From positions 12,242,001 to 12,306,000 of the forward strand of contig CP114485.1 of NCBI GenBank assembly GCA_027186245.1: 64,000 nt of DNA. The letters are read 5' to 3'. The number at the start of each line of letters is the position of its first letter. Positions within the stretch are counted from its first letter, which is position 1. The position numbers were made by a program, and so were the translations under genes. The notes under the pieces are model-generated. The model did no database searches. It had not been told where the DNA came from and saw only the letters and a list, made by a program, of their open reading frames with translations. Below, one piece after another: positions 26,974 through 40,262 of this stretch. Source of the stretch: Coriaria nepalensis. Its lineage: Eukaryota > Streptophyta > Magnoliopsida > Cucurbitales > Coriariaceae.

Positions 26974-29900
26974 TCACATCATGAAAAGGTAATTCAGGTC
27001 TTCCACGGTGAGACGAGTTTGTCGACCGCCTGTTTCATCTTCTCCAAATGCAGAAGAAACCATCTCTCTCTTCTTTCTCTGCAGAAAATGGAAACAGTCC
27101 TAAAATTATATAAGGGTACACAACACTTATCACCCCTAAAATTACCTAGATCACTCACGTTTTAAATACAATGAGAAAGTTATACAGTAAAGGGTTGAGG
27201 AGTCTCTGTCTAGTGTCTGAAATGTGGGGACCAATTCTAGTTGTTTGAAAGGTCAGGAATGGTAACTCTAGTTTACTCCAAAGTATATTATAGACAGAGA
27301 AAAGAAGAGAGAGGGGCTTCCAAAATAATTGGAAGATTAGTACCTGAAGATCTAGAATACGATCCTCAATTGTTTCTTTCACAGTTAACCGCAAGACTTT
27401 AACAGTACGAGTTTGGCCGATTCGATGTGCTCTATCAATTGCTTGATCTTCAGTTGTTGGGTTCCACCAAAGGTCCAGCAAAAGAACATGACAAGCTGCA
27501 ACCATGTTTAGACCAAGACTAGCAGCTTTCAAAGACATGATCACAACGGTTACCTACACGAGAAGGGAAAGAAAAAGGTGAGAAACTTTCAGAGCCATTT
27601 AAACAGACTACTTGATGATTAAAATTGTATGTGTTGTTTTATCTCTGCCAAATAGATGCAACAGCATCTATACAAACCTCTGGTAGAGTATTGAAATCTT
27701 TTACAGCTGTATCCCTGGCAGTAACTGACATAGTACCATCAAGTCTTCTGTACTGGATGCAAGTATTTTTAAGACCAGCTTCGAGCAAATCCAGCATTCT
27801 TGTCCACTGAGAAAACACTATAGCTTTCTCTCCACCCACTCTATTTGGATCACTAGAACTTTTATCAATTATCAAATTCAGGCATTCTATAGTTGCCTTT
27901 ACAGGTTCTCTAGGTTCAATACTTGTGGAGTTCTCAGCACAGCTAGGAATTCCTTCACAATCTTTATGTACAGAATTGTTTGTAGAAGTTTCATTTCGTG
28001 GTTTATTCAAGGACTGGAGGACCTCAAGGGCAGCCTTAATTTTGGAGGAACTATAAAAGTGGTCCTCTGAAAATTGCTCAGCTGGATCGACGACTTCAGA
28101 GCCAGAACAATCCAAACTAGATTGCTCAGAAAGGGAACAATCAAGGGTCAATCTTGAAAATATAGACGATATACAAAGTTGGACTTTGCAGTTTGTTGAA
28201 GGGCACTGCTTGTCATCACCAGAGAGATGTTCACATATGCATTGCTTGCAGAAAACATGACCACATTCGGAAACAACTGCATCTTCAGGTGCATCCTATA
28301 AATAACCAGCAGAGAAGTTTGAACAAAAAACACATCAGTTTTACGTAAGGCTAGAAGGAAAGTGTTACAACACATACCACAACATACACAATGGATACTA
28401 CATATACTACAGGAATAGAAAGGACACTAGTTCTAAGCAATTACAAGTTAATGGAAGACACACACAAGACTAAAATCTTCGGAAGAAACATACATTACAG
28501 ATCCCACAGATTGCTAAGGATGCTTCTAAACGATTCCGAAGGAAGATCTGTTTGCCCCGAGGAAGCTTCTTTGCCATCTCAGCAGAAGACCTCCACAAAG
28601 AATTTGAATTGTATGGCCTAACAAGAAGTGGATGATCACAAGCTTGTCGAAGACGTAGGAGCATCAGCAAAATGTTTACATAATTTTGCTTAACAGTTCC
28701 AGCTGCAGCATATTCCTGAAAAACAAAGACATTCATATTTACAGATTTAAATAATCCATATGGCATCAGAAAATAAATATCCAAAGTAAACTCTGCCAAA
28801 TAACCCATACTTCAAACTGAGCCTTCGAGTCAGCCTCTAGTTTGAGGTAGAACTCACGTTCCTCATCTGTAAAATCTATTTTTTTCAATTCCACTTCCTT
28901 GGATGGCAGATTGATAATTGGTTTCCCATCAAGAAGGGTGGCTGCAGCAACAAATAATAGAGGATGTCAGCCTTGCAAAATACACTTTGAACTGAGGTTG
29001 GTTAATACAAACAAGCCCTTGCAAGAGATCTCACCTTTGGTGCGTCGTAGCATTATTGTCTGCAGAACAGCTTGAAGCTTTTTGTACCCCTTTGATGGAT
29101 TCCTATTAATTGGCACCTTAATTGAAGAACAAAATGACTTATAGGAAGCATAGGGATCATATCTGAGAAATCTGAAATAGCTATATAAATCGTCAATCGC
29201 ATTCTGGATGGGAGTCCCTGACAAGCACCACCTCCGTTTAGCACGAAGGCCCCAACAAGCCCTAGCTACCTGCGTCCTGTGATTCTTGATGCTCTGGGCC
29301 TCATCTAGTACTACCCTAAACCATCCTACTTTTGCAAGAGGACGAGCAACTGATTCTAGAAGTGCACTGTCCGCCTTCCTCTTCTTTGAACATTTCTTAC
29401 TAGAAGTAGAAAAATGTTTTCTTTTCTTGCTAGATGAGAGCTCCCAAGGTGAACCAACTCGATCCTCGGCCTTTTCTCTCTCATCATCGTCTTCATTACC
29501 AAGAGACTGCTTTGGTACCTCCAGGCTGACAATGGAGTATGTCGTTATAACGACATCATATTTGGCAAGCTCACAAGGATCCTTTGTTCGATTACTTCCA
29601 TGGTACACTAGCACAGCGAGATTAGCTTTACAGGTAACCTTGTTACGCAACTCCTCAGCCCATTGCCTCAGTACACTTGTTGGACAAACAACAAGGGTTC
29701 CAGCAGCGGGCCTTCCCTTTGATTGTACTGAGATGTTTGTGCTCTTTGCGGAGCTACTTGCTATAACTTGATGGGAACCAGCTTGAAACATATCCTCATC
29801 ATCATCTAGATTTAAAGTCACCAAGTCTCCATGTTTTACATCTTGTGAGGTTTGAAAACATGGAGGCCTCTCCTTAAGTATAAGTGCAATTGTTGATATT

Positions 29901-32900
29901 GTTTTTCCCAAACCCTGCAAAAATTGTAACCAGATATAATTAAAAAGAGATTCTTGAGTGTGTGATTATAAATGAAACTGATGATACAGTAAACAAATTG
30001 GTTGATTCTAATGTGATTAAATTTTGATGTTACTGATAGAAATAACTCTCAGCACATTCAAACCTGGTCATCTGCAAGAATTCCTCCACAGCAGTGTAAG
30101 CTTGTTGTCTCCTTCTGAACCATCCATGACAAAGCAATTTTCTGCACCAGGAATTAAGCTAATACTCATTAGAGAATCAAACAAAGATTCTGAAAATTGA
30201 ATAGTTTGATATTTTTAGAAGAAGAAATTTAGGATAGTAAATGAATAAACAGTAAGACCAGGAAGTCTAGATATATCAAACATAACCAATTCAAAGTAGC
30301 TAAGATAATTCAGCCAAAAAAGGAAGTTTAAGATTAAGGTTTATTTGGATAAGTGATTAATGTTGGGGAAAGGGAGAGAAATAAATACATAAACAAATAA
30401 AGAATCCCAGACCTGATGTCTTAGGAGAGGAACAGCCAAGGTACCATCGGGTGGACTTGCCTCTGATTTCGGCTGAGAAAGATCCTGTAATGCATTAAAC
30501 AACCTGCACCTCATTAATGTCTTATTCACAATAAACACGTTCACATAAAATGAAACAGCACAAGGAAAATGTATGCGCTCACAGATCCACAATGAGCATA
30601 AACAACAACTTCCGATGACATTGATATGCTGATTCATCACATATACCAGTGTCTCAGAACTCGGGGGAAATTCCGAATAATGGTCTTGAAAAAAAGGAGA
30701 GGGGAACCAGCAATGTTGGTGAATCCATGTGTTTGTTGTTATATTTGCACGGGAAACAAGTCATATGAACATTGGAACCATCCATATAGCACAATTATAG
30801 ACAATTCTAATAAACAATCATGACATGTGATAGAGCCAAGCATATTGCGAATCTAATTCCAACTTCATAAATATTTTATACAGAAAATGAGAGCTTTTTA
30901 AATTGTCAAAAGTGCTTACAGTACCTCCCAGTTTGCAAAAGAGACAGTAAATGAGCAAGCATCTCAAATAAAATCAACTTAAAGATACACTAGCAAATAA
31001 CAACAGCAAAGATAGACTCAACTTACATTCATAAAGACGCATAAAGCTAATCAACTGCTATGGGCCACAAAAGGTAATAATCTTAAGAAGTCAAAGAACA
31101 AACCTGCAAAGCAGCACTTAAAATCAATTGTTCATCCTTTGCCTTATGTCTCATGCTTCCTACTCCCACTAAATTCTTAGAATCACTATATCGATAAGAT
31201 TGTGAAGCAACAACAGAATTTGCAACCACTAGAGTACGATTCAAAGGTGCAGGGTGGCTCATATCTTCAATAATACATATGTCAGGCTCGACCTCAACAT
31301 GGGAATTGTCTGAAAGTTTAGTGTGAGTCACCTTACCACCTTGTTCGTCTAATTCTACATCTAGTGACTGCTTGTTCAAAGTGTATGGCTGAGTGTAACA
31401 CAAATGTTCATCTAATACTTTAAAATTCAAATGATCATCATCGGTATATGATTTTCTATCAATTGCATAACCCATATCTTGAGAATAGTAATCTCCAGAT
31501 CCTGAAAACATTTCTTCTTCCTCGCGTTGTACAAACTCATGATTTTGGTCTGCAATGGAAGGTGATATAGCAGAAAATGATGGCTTCAATTCATTCTGCA
31601 GAAATATGTCATTGCCAATGCGAATCTTCGAATTGAAAGATCTTCCTACTCCAATAGAATGATACATCACACTACTAGATTTATTCAATTCGTCATTTCT
31701 TTCAATCTTCATATTGCCCATTTCTTGTTTGCTTGCAAAGTGTGGTTGGGTTTCCATTGAGAGCTTCATTGATGCTTTGTCATCCATATGATAATCATTA
31801 GCATGGTACGGATAGCTGTCATTGATTAATGAAACATAGTTGTCACCTTCAGAATTATATTTCCATCTGCTTGCATCTGAGTAATCATCAGTCATTGACA
31901 TCATTGAGACTGAATTATCCATTGTCCCCTGTTTTACAAACCAATCCATCCTTCCATCAGAGCTTATGTTATTAGAAGGAAACTCTGCTACTTCATTCTT
32001 TATGACATTCATCATTTCTTCATTACTATCAACAACTTGAGATCTATAATCACCTCTTCGAAAATAAGACTCTGAGGGATCAGGAAAAACTACGACATCT
32101 GAACCGAGACAATATTGCATGGCAGAATAATGGTCATCAAAGTCGCTTAAAACGTCAGAACTTTGGCATATCATAGACTCTGTTGATGTTGCATTTTGCG
32201 TAGATAAATCAGGATCCATAAAGGATATAGTAGCAGCAGATGAGGATGGGTTATTTTCTGAAGGCCCTAATGTTTCCATGCTACTTTCACCCAAGGTGCC
32301 ACAATTGCGTAAATTTACTTCCACGCAATCATTTAGAGGGCTATGAGAAAAATCTGCAATTGAAATAGAAGATATGTTAGTGTTCATCTGAGATTTGGGA
32401 CTAGCTCAGAATTTACAGCTAAAAGGCAACAAGTCCAATAACTATGTCCTGAAAATTATGAAGAGCTAACTTACACGTGACATCATTATTCCCTCTCACA
32501 TGCCTAGTCCAAGCTTCAGTTTCACCCTTTGCAAAATTAGTATAGAAATTCTCTCCTCCCTCTGAAATATGGATAGGACCTGCTTCAGAAACACTCGAGG
32601 ATGTATGACCATTGTGTTTCTCGAATTGAGAGACTGTAATATCTTCTGGGCTGGAAGTCTCATTCCTTGGAATTTGTGATGACCAGTCCTGAAGACTTGT
32701 TGAGGAAGTATGAACAGGAGAAGATGTCAGTGCTGAAACTTCGGGATTTCCACCGTCAAGCACCACAAGTGAGTTCTCAGACATATCAAATAGAGCACTC
32801 ACGTTTTCTTGCCTAGAATCAGAAGCTTCCGCATTGCAAGTAGAGGGAACTTGACAATTTAACTCACCCCTTACAGGAAGTGCCGATTCCAACACCTGAG

Positions 32901-33560
32901 AACCTATATAGAAATAACAATCAAAGCAACCAAAAGTCAAATATACAAAGTAAAAGTAAAAAATAGTGTATTGAAATAACTCCAATTTCCTCAAAGATGG
33001 TACAAAAATGATTAAAAGATAATGATTCTACTTACCATCTCGAAGTCTGGAACTTTCATGGCTGCCTGGATCAAAAGTCAAATCACCTTGTAACAAATCT
33101 TCTTGGTTGCTCTGCAGTTTTACACGCACTAATTCAGCCGAACTGAGTGAGTAGAGGTAATCGAATAGTTCCAGAAATTTATACCGTATAAGGTTTGAAG
33201 TGCATGAAGAATTTCTGTAACTACTAGCTAAATTAATTCGCTACTTAATAAACAGAGAAACCTAAGTTTATCCTAGACGGTTTCAAAATTCAACCAGGAG
33301 AAGAAACGCATCCCGATTTGAAAAACAATCAGAAGATCAATAAGCATAAAAGATACTCTAATAAACCCCAAAGCAATCGAGAGTTTTTAAGAAGAAGAAG
33401 AAGAAGCATCACAACCTACCTGCAATTCATCTGAACTCTCGTCAAGCATGTTAAGAAGCGTATCGATTTCCATATACAATTCCTCACTTGAAAACTCCTC
33501 GTACTCGTCATCCTCACCAATTTGCTGGCAATAATTCGATCCTCCGTCCGCCATCAACAT
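26974..33560 (-). CDS. SNF2-family helicase-like protein with RING finger (CHR28 type), twelve exons, 1403 aa
   Basis: Nuclear chromatin-remodelling ATPase of the Rad5/Rad16-like branch. The Arabidopsis relatives CHR27/CHR28 (FRG1/FRG2) act in RNA-directed DNA methylation. Exons on the minus strand are 33560-33420, 33111-33036, 32903-32475, 32353-31104, 30484-30413, 30141-30064, 29914-29035, 28941-28811, 28715-28494, 28295-27678, 27553-27344 and 27078-26974. They total 4212 bases with the frame kept. The first 630 residues are acidic, Ser-rich and without known domain. The ATPase core starts with [13 protein letters not shown] (about 676-688); the DEAQ box is at 886-889 and SGTPIQN follows. 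A C3HC4 RING lies between the two lobes (CGIC near 1089, then CGHVFCKQC and CPSTNC). The C-terminal lobe has [12 protein letters not shown] and [17 protein letters not shown] Lys/Arg/Ser-rich insertion interrupts lobe 1 before DEAQ. The start could be either in-frame ATG, at 33560 or 33554. All catalytic motifs are intact. Confidence 0.94.
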
Positions 33561-36014
33561 GGTCAAAGAATCCCTAAATCCAAAAAATAAAAAATAAAAC
33601 CTAAGATCCTAACTTCGTCTTCTTCTCCAACGTCCAAACCCTAACAAAAACCAATCCACACCTTTCGCATCGAAAAACGTCGCTATCGATCCCAGCAACA
33701 GCCCTAGTCGCATTTCTCAATCCGAAACGACCTGGAAATTTCTGAGAAACTTCTTTCTTTGGATTCTCCGAAAAGGAAAAAAAAAAAAAAGGAAACTGGG
33801 GAAGACGGGAATCACGGAAACGTGAAGAAGGCGGTGGCGCAGGTTAAATAGGATTCGGAGGAGGGATTGTGAGCGTAGGTTAATGACTATTTCGTGGAGA
33901 TAGGTCACGTCGGCTATCTTACGCCATATTTGAATTCACAATGATTTAGAAAAGCAAGGATCAAGTAATACGGCGGATCTACACAATGGCTTTTCCCACG
34001 CGACCTATGACGCGTGCATTATTTTTAATACCCTCTTTTTTTCTTTTTTCTTTTTTCTTTTTTCTTTTTTCTTTTTTCTTTTTTCTTTTTTCTTTTTTCT
34101 TTTTTCTTTTTTCTTTTTTCTTTTTTCTTTTTTCTTTTTTCTTTTTTTTTTTGCATGTCCATCCTCCATTTATTAGGCAATTTTATTTGAGGAAACAATT
34201 AGTATAATATCGCCAAATAGGAGTGGCCTAAGTCAATTTTCTTAGGCTATAAGTGAATTTTTTTATTTTTTATTTTTTAAATAAAATTGAGGAGGGATTT
34301 TATTGTTCAGAAATAATAATAAATATTTTAAATTTAAAAAATAAATAAATTATATCAATAGTTATTTCCTAATATTTATCTATTTTTTATTTTTAGATTT
34401 CAAAAACTTAAATGCATCGTCAATCAGGCCCGCTTATTAGATTTATATATGTCTAAATTTTCATAAATTAAATTTAGATTCTAAGTTTTCAAATTCCATT
34501 ACAAAATTATTTAATCCGATCACATTTCAAGTACGAAATCTAGTCCGTTTAAAGATTAGTTTGAAACATGCTAAAATCAAAATTAAGTCATTTACATAAG
34601 TTCATTAAATTTTTTTTTTTTTAAGTTGGATTGTGATTGAATCTAGTAGTTTTTTTTTTTAACAAAACTTTAAAATATGAATTTAAGTTTAGATTAAGAA
34701 ATTAGAAAAATATAAGTTAAATTTTATAAATTTAGAGTTCTAGAAAAATAAAAATTTAAGAAATTAAAAATAATTTACTTCATTTATTTGTAGATAAATT
34801 AATCGGAATATTAAAAGAAAACAAGACTATGAGTTTAACTATTGAACCATCCGAGAAACAAGTGATTTGTATTGACCTTAATGAGAAGGTGCAAATTATT
34901 AGTCCACACTATTGAAAGCATTAAGTATGTAATGTAAATAGAGAATTCCTTTTGATAAATGAGAAATTATTTCTATTTTTTTTGGATATAATATAAATTT
35001 TGAGAGAATAGTTTATTAATTACTTTAAAATTTTATTTTCATTTTTAAAAAAATTAAATTAAAAAAAAAATTACCATAACGTATCTTTAATTTTGAGCAT
35101 GAACACGAGCATATATCTAATCGTGCCTGATACGGCACGGCAGTGATGACACGTTTTTTGCCACCACTACTGTCAATGTCTGAATTTTTGTATAGAGTCA
35201 AAACACTATTTGGGTTTAACTCCCTCGAGACGAGATATATTGACAAAACGATGAGTACTACTAAGTCACTAAGTGATAGTTTATAAGCCTACTTTTGTTC
35301 GAATGTGAGGATTTGTTTAATTTGATTTATTTGTGAGAATAAAAATAATTATAAGAATATAATGAAAATAAAAATGATAGTGAAAATAAAATGAAAATAT
35401 AAATAATAATATTATGATATGTATTTGATTATATAATAAATAAATATTAATAAAAATGAGAATATTAATTTTTTTGGTGTTTAATTAAAGAATAAATTTT
35501 AAAAATTACATAAGTATTATAATATAATTTAAAAAAATATTTATGTAAATAGATATTTATTTTAATTCCCACTAAATATATCTATAATTTAAGTAAGAAT
35601 AAAATAATAATATTTTATTTAAATAAGAATTAAAAATTATTTTTATTTCATCATTTTTTTAAACTAAATTGTGAAATATTAAAAAAATTTCATTTCATTT
35701 CGTTAAAAGAATCGAATCAAACGAGTTTTTAGAAATGAAAATATTAGACATAATACTTAAACCCATAAATATTCCTTTACTCGATCATCGGATTCTCCAA
35801 AATACAATGCAAAGGACAATATCCCAATTACAAAACCTTTCTCTTGCCAAACTATCCCAATTACAAAACCCTCTAGATTTTACCACCACATGGGATCCTA
35901 ATCGATATACACAAACCACCGTTTGATTGGTGTCTCCGCCACTATTGCTACTATAACTAGCAATCCTCTTCACATAGAAATTCCCTTGACGATATCATTA
36001 ACCCACTTACCCAT
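33561..36014. other. Intergenic region between the divergent helicase and kelch genes
   Basis: About 2.4 kb. 33561-33960 is the helicase leader and promoter side, with moderate GC. The heptamer repeat is at 34034-34150. 34230-35730 is very AT-rich with no gene. Near 35110-35160 a short GC-rich patch with GTGCCTGATACGGCACGG resembles the repeat island at 63.6 kb. Just before the kelch frame, 35818-35876 carries a short direct repeat (ATCCCAATTACAAAACC twice, at 35819 and 35852). Confidence 0.55.
34034..34150. repeat. Heptanucleotide minisatellite (CTTTTTT)n, about 16 copies
   Basis: An almost perfect run of the 7-base unit CTTTTTT over about 115 bases, ending in a longer T-run. Open frames through it are artefacts that read as Phe/Leu/Ser repeats. 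It lies about 500 bases upstream of the helicase start codon and is likely to vary in length between individuals. Confidence 0.95.
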
Positions 36015-37163
36015 TTGGAAACTCCTAAAATCCCCTACATCCTTGCCTACTCTAATGGGCTCCCTCCCTCCAATACAACGACCGGCCGCTCCGCCACAGT
36101 CATTGTCCCTAACTCACTAGCCAGTTACAGGATTTTCACCGCCTTTTGCTGTAGAGAACCGACAATTCTCACGGGCATTGATGCTAATTGGATCGAGAGC
36201 TACAATCCATCCAACAACAATTGGACCTATGTTACCTCAATCCCAGGCCTGATTGAGGATCATGTCTTGAAGGGTTTCGCCATGATATCTATTGGAGATT
36301 CGATATATATAATTGGGGGCAAGTTATGTCATAAAGAGAGAGCTCATTTGTCTCATCATGAATTCGTAGATGTAGGTGTTGAGATTCGGTCGAAAGTGTT
36401 GCGTTGTAATGTTGTGTCAAACCAGTGGTCGGAATGTGCGCCGCTAAGCATACCAAGGTATGATTTTGCTTGTAATGTGTACGATAATAAAATCTACGTG
36501 GCAGGTGGCCAATCCATGCTTTCATGTGCTCGCGGTATATCATCATCCGAGGTTTATGATCCAGTTACTAAGGAGCGGACTGTTTTGCCCGACATGAATA
36601 CCTCGAGATACAAATGTGTAGCAGTGACGTGGCAGGGAAAGATCTATGTGGTAGGTGGGTTTGCGGACAGATGGGATTCTGACGGAACAGTTCCTCCGAT
36701 TATGGAACGGAGCTCAGCTGAAGTGTACGACACGCAAGCGAAAAAGTGGGACCTGGTGGTGGGCATGTGGCAACTAGATGTGCCGCCAAATCAAATTGTA
36801 GCCGTTGATGGGAAGCTATTTAGCTCCGGTGATTGTTACAAGGCATGGAAAGGACACATTGAATCATATGACGGGACGCTAAACATTTGGAGTGATGTTG
36901 ATGGGTCTCACTTAAGGAATCTGAATAGTCCGTCAGTTTCCATGTCGGATGGCGACAATGAAGGTTGGGCGCCAATCAAATTGCTTTATCTAACGATGGC
37001 ACCGATTGGGACCCACTTGTATTTCTTGGTAGGATACCGGATGGCTGAGGATGATTTATCAAGATCAATGACAACCGTCCATATTTTTGACACATCTGCA
37101 ACAAATGCTACCTGGAGAAGCTTTGAGCCAGTGGAGGAAGAAGGACAGAAACAAACTTTGTAG
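36015..37163 (+). CDS. Kelch-repeat (galactose oxidase-like) protein, about 380 codons, start unclear
   Basis: The frame encodes several kelch repeats forming most of a beta-propeller: blades near GDSIYIIGGK, VYDNKIYVAGGQ, WQGKIYVVGGF and DGKLFSSGDC, each with the paired Gly and a following Trp or Tyr strand (SNQWSECAPL, KKWDLVV). Kelch propellers bind partner proteins, often as the substrate arm of ubiquitin ligases. No F-box is visible upstream. Oddity: the frame is open from just after a TAG at 35958-35960, and there is no ATG in it until about 36282, although residues before that point already look like a kelch blade (SYNPSNNNWTYVTSIPG). Either the start codon has been lost (a TTG stands at 36015), an upstream exon supplies it, or a truncated protein is made from the internal ATG. 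Otherwise the frame is uninterrupted. No closer family assignment can be made. Confidence 0.75.
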   Translation: METPKIPYILAYSNGLPPSNTTTGRSATVIVPNSLASYRIFTAFCCREPTILTGIDANWIESYNPSNNNWTYVTSIPGLIEDHVLKGFAMISIGDSIYIIGGKLCHKERAHLSHHEFVDVGVEIRSKVLRCNVVSNQWSECAPLSIPRYDFACNVYDNKIYVAGGQSMLSCARGISSSEVYDPVTKERTVLPDMNTSRYKCVAVTWQGKIYVVGGFADRWDSDGTVPPIMERSSAEVYDTQAKKWDLVVGMWQLDVPPNQIVAVDGKLFSSGDCYKAWKGHIESYDGTLNIWSDVDGSHLRNLNSPSVSMSDGDNEGWAPIKLLYLTMAPIGTHLYFLVGYRMAEDDLSRSMTTVHIFDTSATNATWRSFEPVEEEGQKQTL

Positions 37164-40100
37164 CCATTGTTGTGTAGTTCAACTTCCTTAAAAACCTATC
37201 CTAATTTATATTTCTTTTTATACGGAATGTTTTATACAAATCTCTTACATTGAGAAAGGCATCCTACCTTTTCTTTTCTTTTTTTTCCCTCGGTTTTTTC
37301 TTATTTGTTTTTCACTTTTTTTTGTCCAATTTAAGGTTCGGTCTAAATGCGAAAAAATGTCTTTAATTTATACATATATCGATGTCATCGATACTTAGAA
37401 CAACCTAAATCTAAAAACTTAAAGGAAAGATATTACTCTTAAGAATTTATAGATCCCTAACTAGCTCGCATGGAATTGGTGTAATTTACAGATTCAACGA
37501 ATGATCATTCAAATTCAATGCAGAAAACGTCTATAAACTTTGAGTTTTTTGGGTAGTTGGATCAAATCCAAAACATAAAAGGGAAAGCAAGAAATCATTT
37601 CCATTCACGACAACAAATTGATAGAGCAGTCACGTCACATATTGGTTGTAAGAATAACTTCACAAACGATACAAAAAGGGTAACATTTCAATATAGAATA
37701 ATAACGTTGCCACTACTCTCTAACTCCTCGCCAGAAAAGGATAGCGAATGCAAAGGCACGATGATGTTTAAGATGCGTCTTTTTACGTTATATAAAATAG
37801 ACTTAATTCCCTAATTTCAAATTCCATTTAAAAATAATAATTTAAAACATTTTCCGGTCCATTTTAACTACCCGACCCGTTATATTCACGAATGCTTTAT
37901 CCCGGCCAATATATTCGAGACCCATCTCTCTCTACTCTAAACGGTCGGCTCAGAACTAGCCAGAGCATCAAATCTGTTCCTGCCTTGTCGCCATTTTTGC
38001 CTGAAATAAGAAGTTAAAGTTGTTCTCAAACGCTGTCAAATCTTCACAAATCGTCAATAGAAGATGAACCACTTATTCGTTAGACATTCATGCCGTGTGT
38101 TGTTAGATATTTCCTAATGGGCTACCCGAAAGAAAAAAGAAGTTTAGTCTCTTTATAAGTGAAGATATCTTAAAACAATGTAATTGGATATAAAGTAGTG
38201 CTTAGCCGTTTTTAAAGGCTATACTGTTTATATATATATCATCTTACTTTAAAAGTCACAAGTTAGGTTTCAAGCAACTAGGAATTCTGAATGACTTTGC
38301 ATCCAGTTTCGTGAAACTGTAAAGGTTTGATAGAGGAAATTTTATACGCCGATATGATTCACTCCTTGTTGGTAACACTACAAGTGATTTATATTCTGAA
38401 TTCTTCAAAGTTTGCAGATTTTGAAAATATTACTTTTGTAGATATATGAAAAAGATAAAAGTGAAAGATAGATGATGAAATTTGTAAAATATCATATTCT
38501 TAATGTAACGTGTGATTCGTTATTTGATGATGTCTATCACATTGTTCTTATTACAAAAGAACTTAGAGATAAATTGAAGATGTTTCCATCATTTATGTAC
38601 ACATCTAAAAAGTGTTGATGACACTTGATCAAGTGTCATATTATTATCAGTTTTTAATTAAATTAAGGTCTTTTCAAGTTTAAAAATTTAGAAAAAAAAA
38701 AAAGGCTTCTTTCTATTTCTTTATTGTTTCAATATCAATTCACTAACTCAGTTCATAATCACCCAAATGCATCTCTCTAGCTTGGAACGTTAATCAAAAC
38801 CATACATGGATCCTATAATACGTACAATCATCTTTTCCCTTACTTCATATGTATCATACAATTTTCTCACTACGTTTTTAGAATTAGAGTTTGTTCAAAC
38901 TTGCAATTTCAATAATCTCCCTTTGCGCTCTCAACGTTTACATGATTTCATAGACATTCCCCTAAGTCCATCAAACTCAACGTGATTAGGATGCTTGAAG
39001 ACAACATTGCTTTTTGGTCTCTCTGCCTGAAAATGACAACGCCGGAGACAATCCAAAAGTCAATTGGCATCTACCCATTTCACCTTTACAACTTACAAGA
39101 CAAAAAAATCCACTAATAATAATTTTTCACTTTTCGAATATTTCAAACGGATTAGTAGAAACTGCTTTTGTTTAAAAAGGAGTTCTAAGCTTCAACGAGA
39201 CAACGACTATATATAGAAGTGGGGTTTCCTATTTTCTTCCTATCTCATTCAAAAATTTAACATCCACCAAACTTTATTAGACCTTTTAATTTGTTATTAT
39301 CTTGACTATTATGTTCTATCATTATGAGTATCGTCGAGAAATTGGATATATCTCTTTTACCGATTTCGGGTCTATAATTAGAAATTTGTGTAGACGGTTA
39401 TACGTAGAATTCATGTAGTAATTATCGTATTACGTATAATTTTATACGTCATTAATATTATATAAGAATTTAAAATTTTATTTTAAACTCAATCGACTAT
39501 GAGAGAAATTTTATCATTTGAGATTTATTATTTTCGATAAACTTAATATGCATCAGTAAGTTTATTCTCTAAGATCTCAAAATTTTAAGAGTTCATAAGT
39601 TAACGTGATATAAGGAGCAATATGTCTCGGAATCAAAACCATGTTAGCTTCAATTTGATATCTTAACATATAAAGACTTAATTGAGCTTTCGCGTCTGAA
39701 AAATTTCAAAGTTGGTTAAGAAATGTTTCAAAATTTTTTTTTTTTTTCTTTTGAAAGTTAAAGGCCTAAAGGTGTGGCCTTCGAATCGAATTCGGACTTC
39801 GCCCTTTCTTTTTAGGACTTTGCCCCTTGGATCTACAATATCATTAAGTAAGTAGGTTGGGTTGGGGATTTGAAACCCGTGCCAACAGAGTCATCCTTCC
39901 CCGTTGGGCGACCCGGTCACTGTGATTGATTTTTTGTAACAAAGGTGAACGTAAAAGATAGATCAGATCTACTTGCCGAGAGCAGAAAAAGCCAGAAAGA
40001 AAATAAAGAGCAAAAGTGGGGTCAAAGCACAAACAAGTAGGTGCTACCTTAGGGTGAAAAATAAAAAATAGAAGAAAAAACTACTCATATCTCGAAATTG

Positions 40101-40262
40101 ACCTCTAACATCATCGTTATTTACAACATAAAAAGCAAAGGAAAAAAAAAAAACCAATGTAGAATTGGGTTTCCGGGTACGAATTGACCCGGTAACTTTG
40201 GACCCGACGCTTTCATTACCCCCCAGATTCGTCGGAATATTCTTTCACTTTCTTTTGCTGTT
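37164..40262. other. Intergenic region between the kelch and MGCC genes
   Basis: About 3.1 kb, AT-rich, without a supported gene. A frame at about 37557-37814 starts at TTG and shows no domain. 39760-39910 is less AT-rich and contains TTTGAAACCCGTGCC and GACCCGGTCAC phrases that look like part of a worn dispersed repeat, similar in style to 8780-9200. A poly(A) run lies near 38692. Confidence 0.5.

Noticed and set aside
29286..29771. 161-codon plus-strand frame inside the helicase gene
   Set aside because: It is the antisense shadow of helicase exon 7, whose minus-strand frame carries all the SNF2 motifs.
33986..34207. 73-codon Phe/Leu-rich frame
   Set aside because: Produced entirely by the (CTTTTTT)n array.
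39850..39915. Possible tRNA-like or SINE B-box near TTTGAAACCCGTGCC
   Set aside because: No matching A-box, cloverleaf or SINE ends could be built; probably a worn dispersed repeat.
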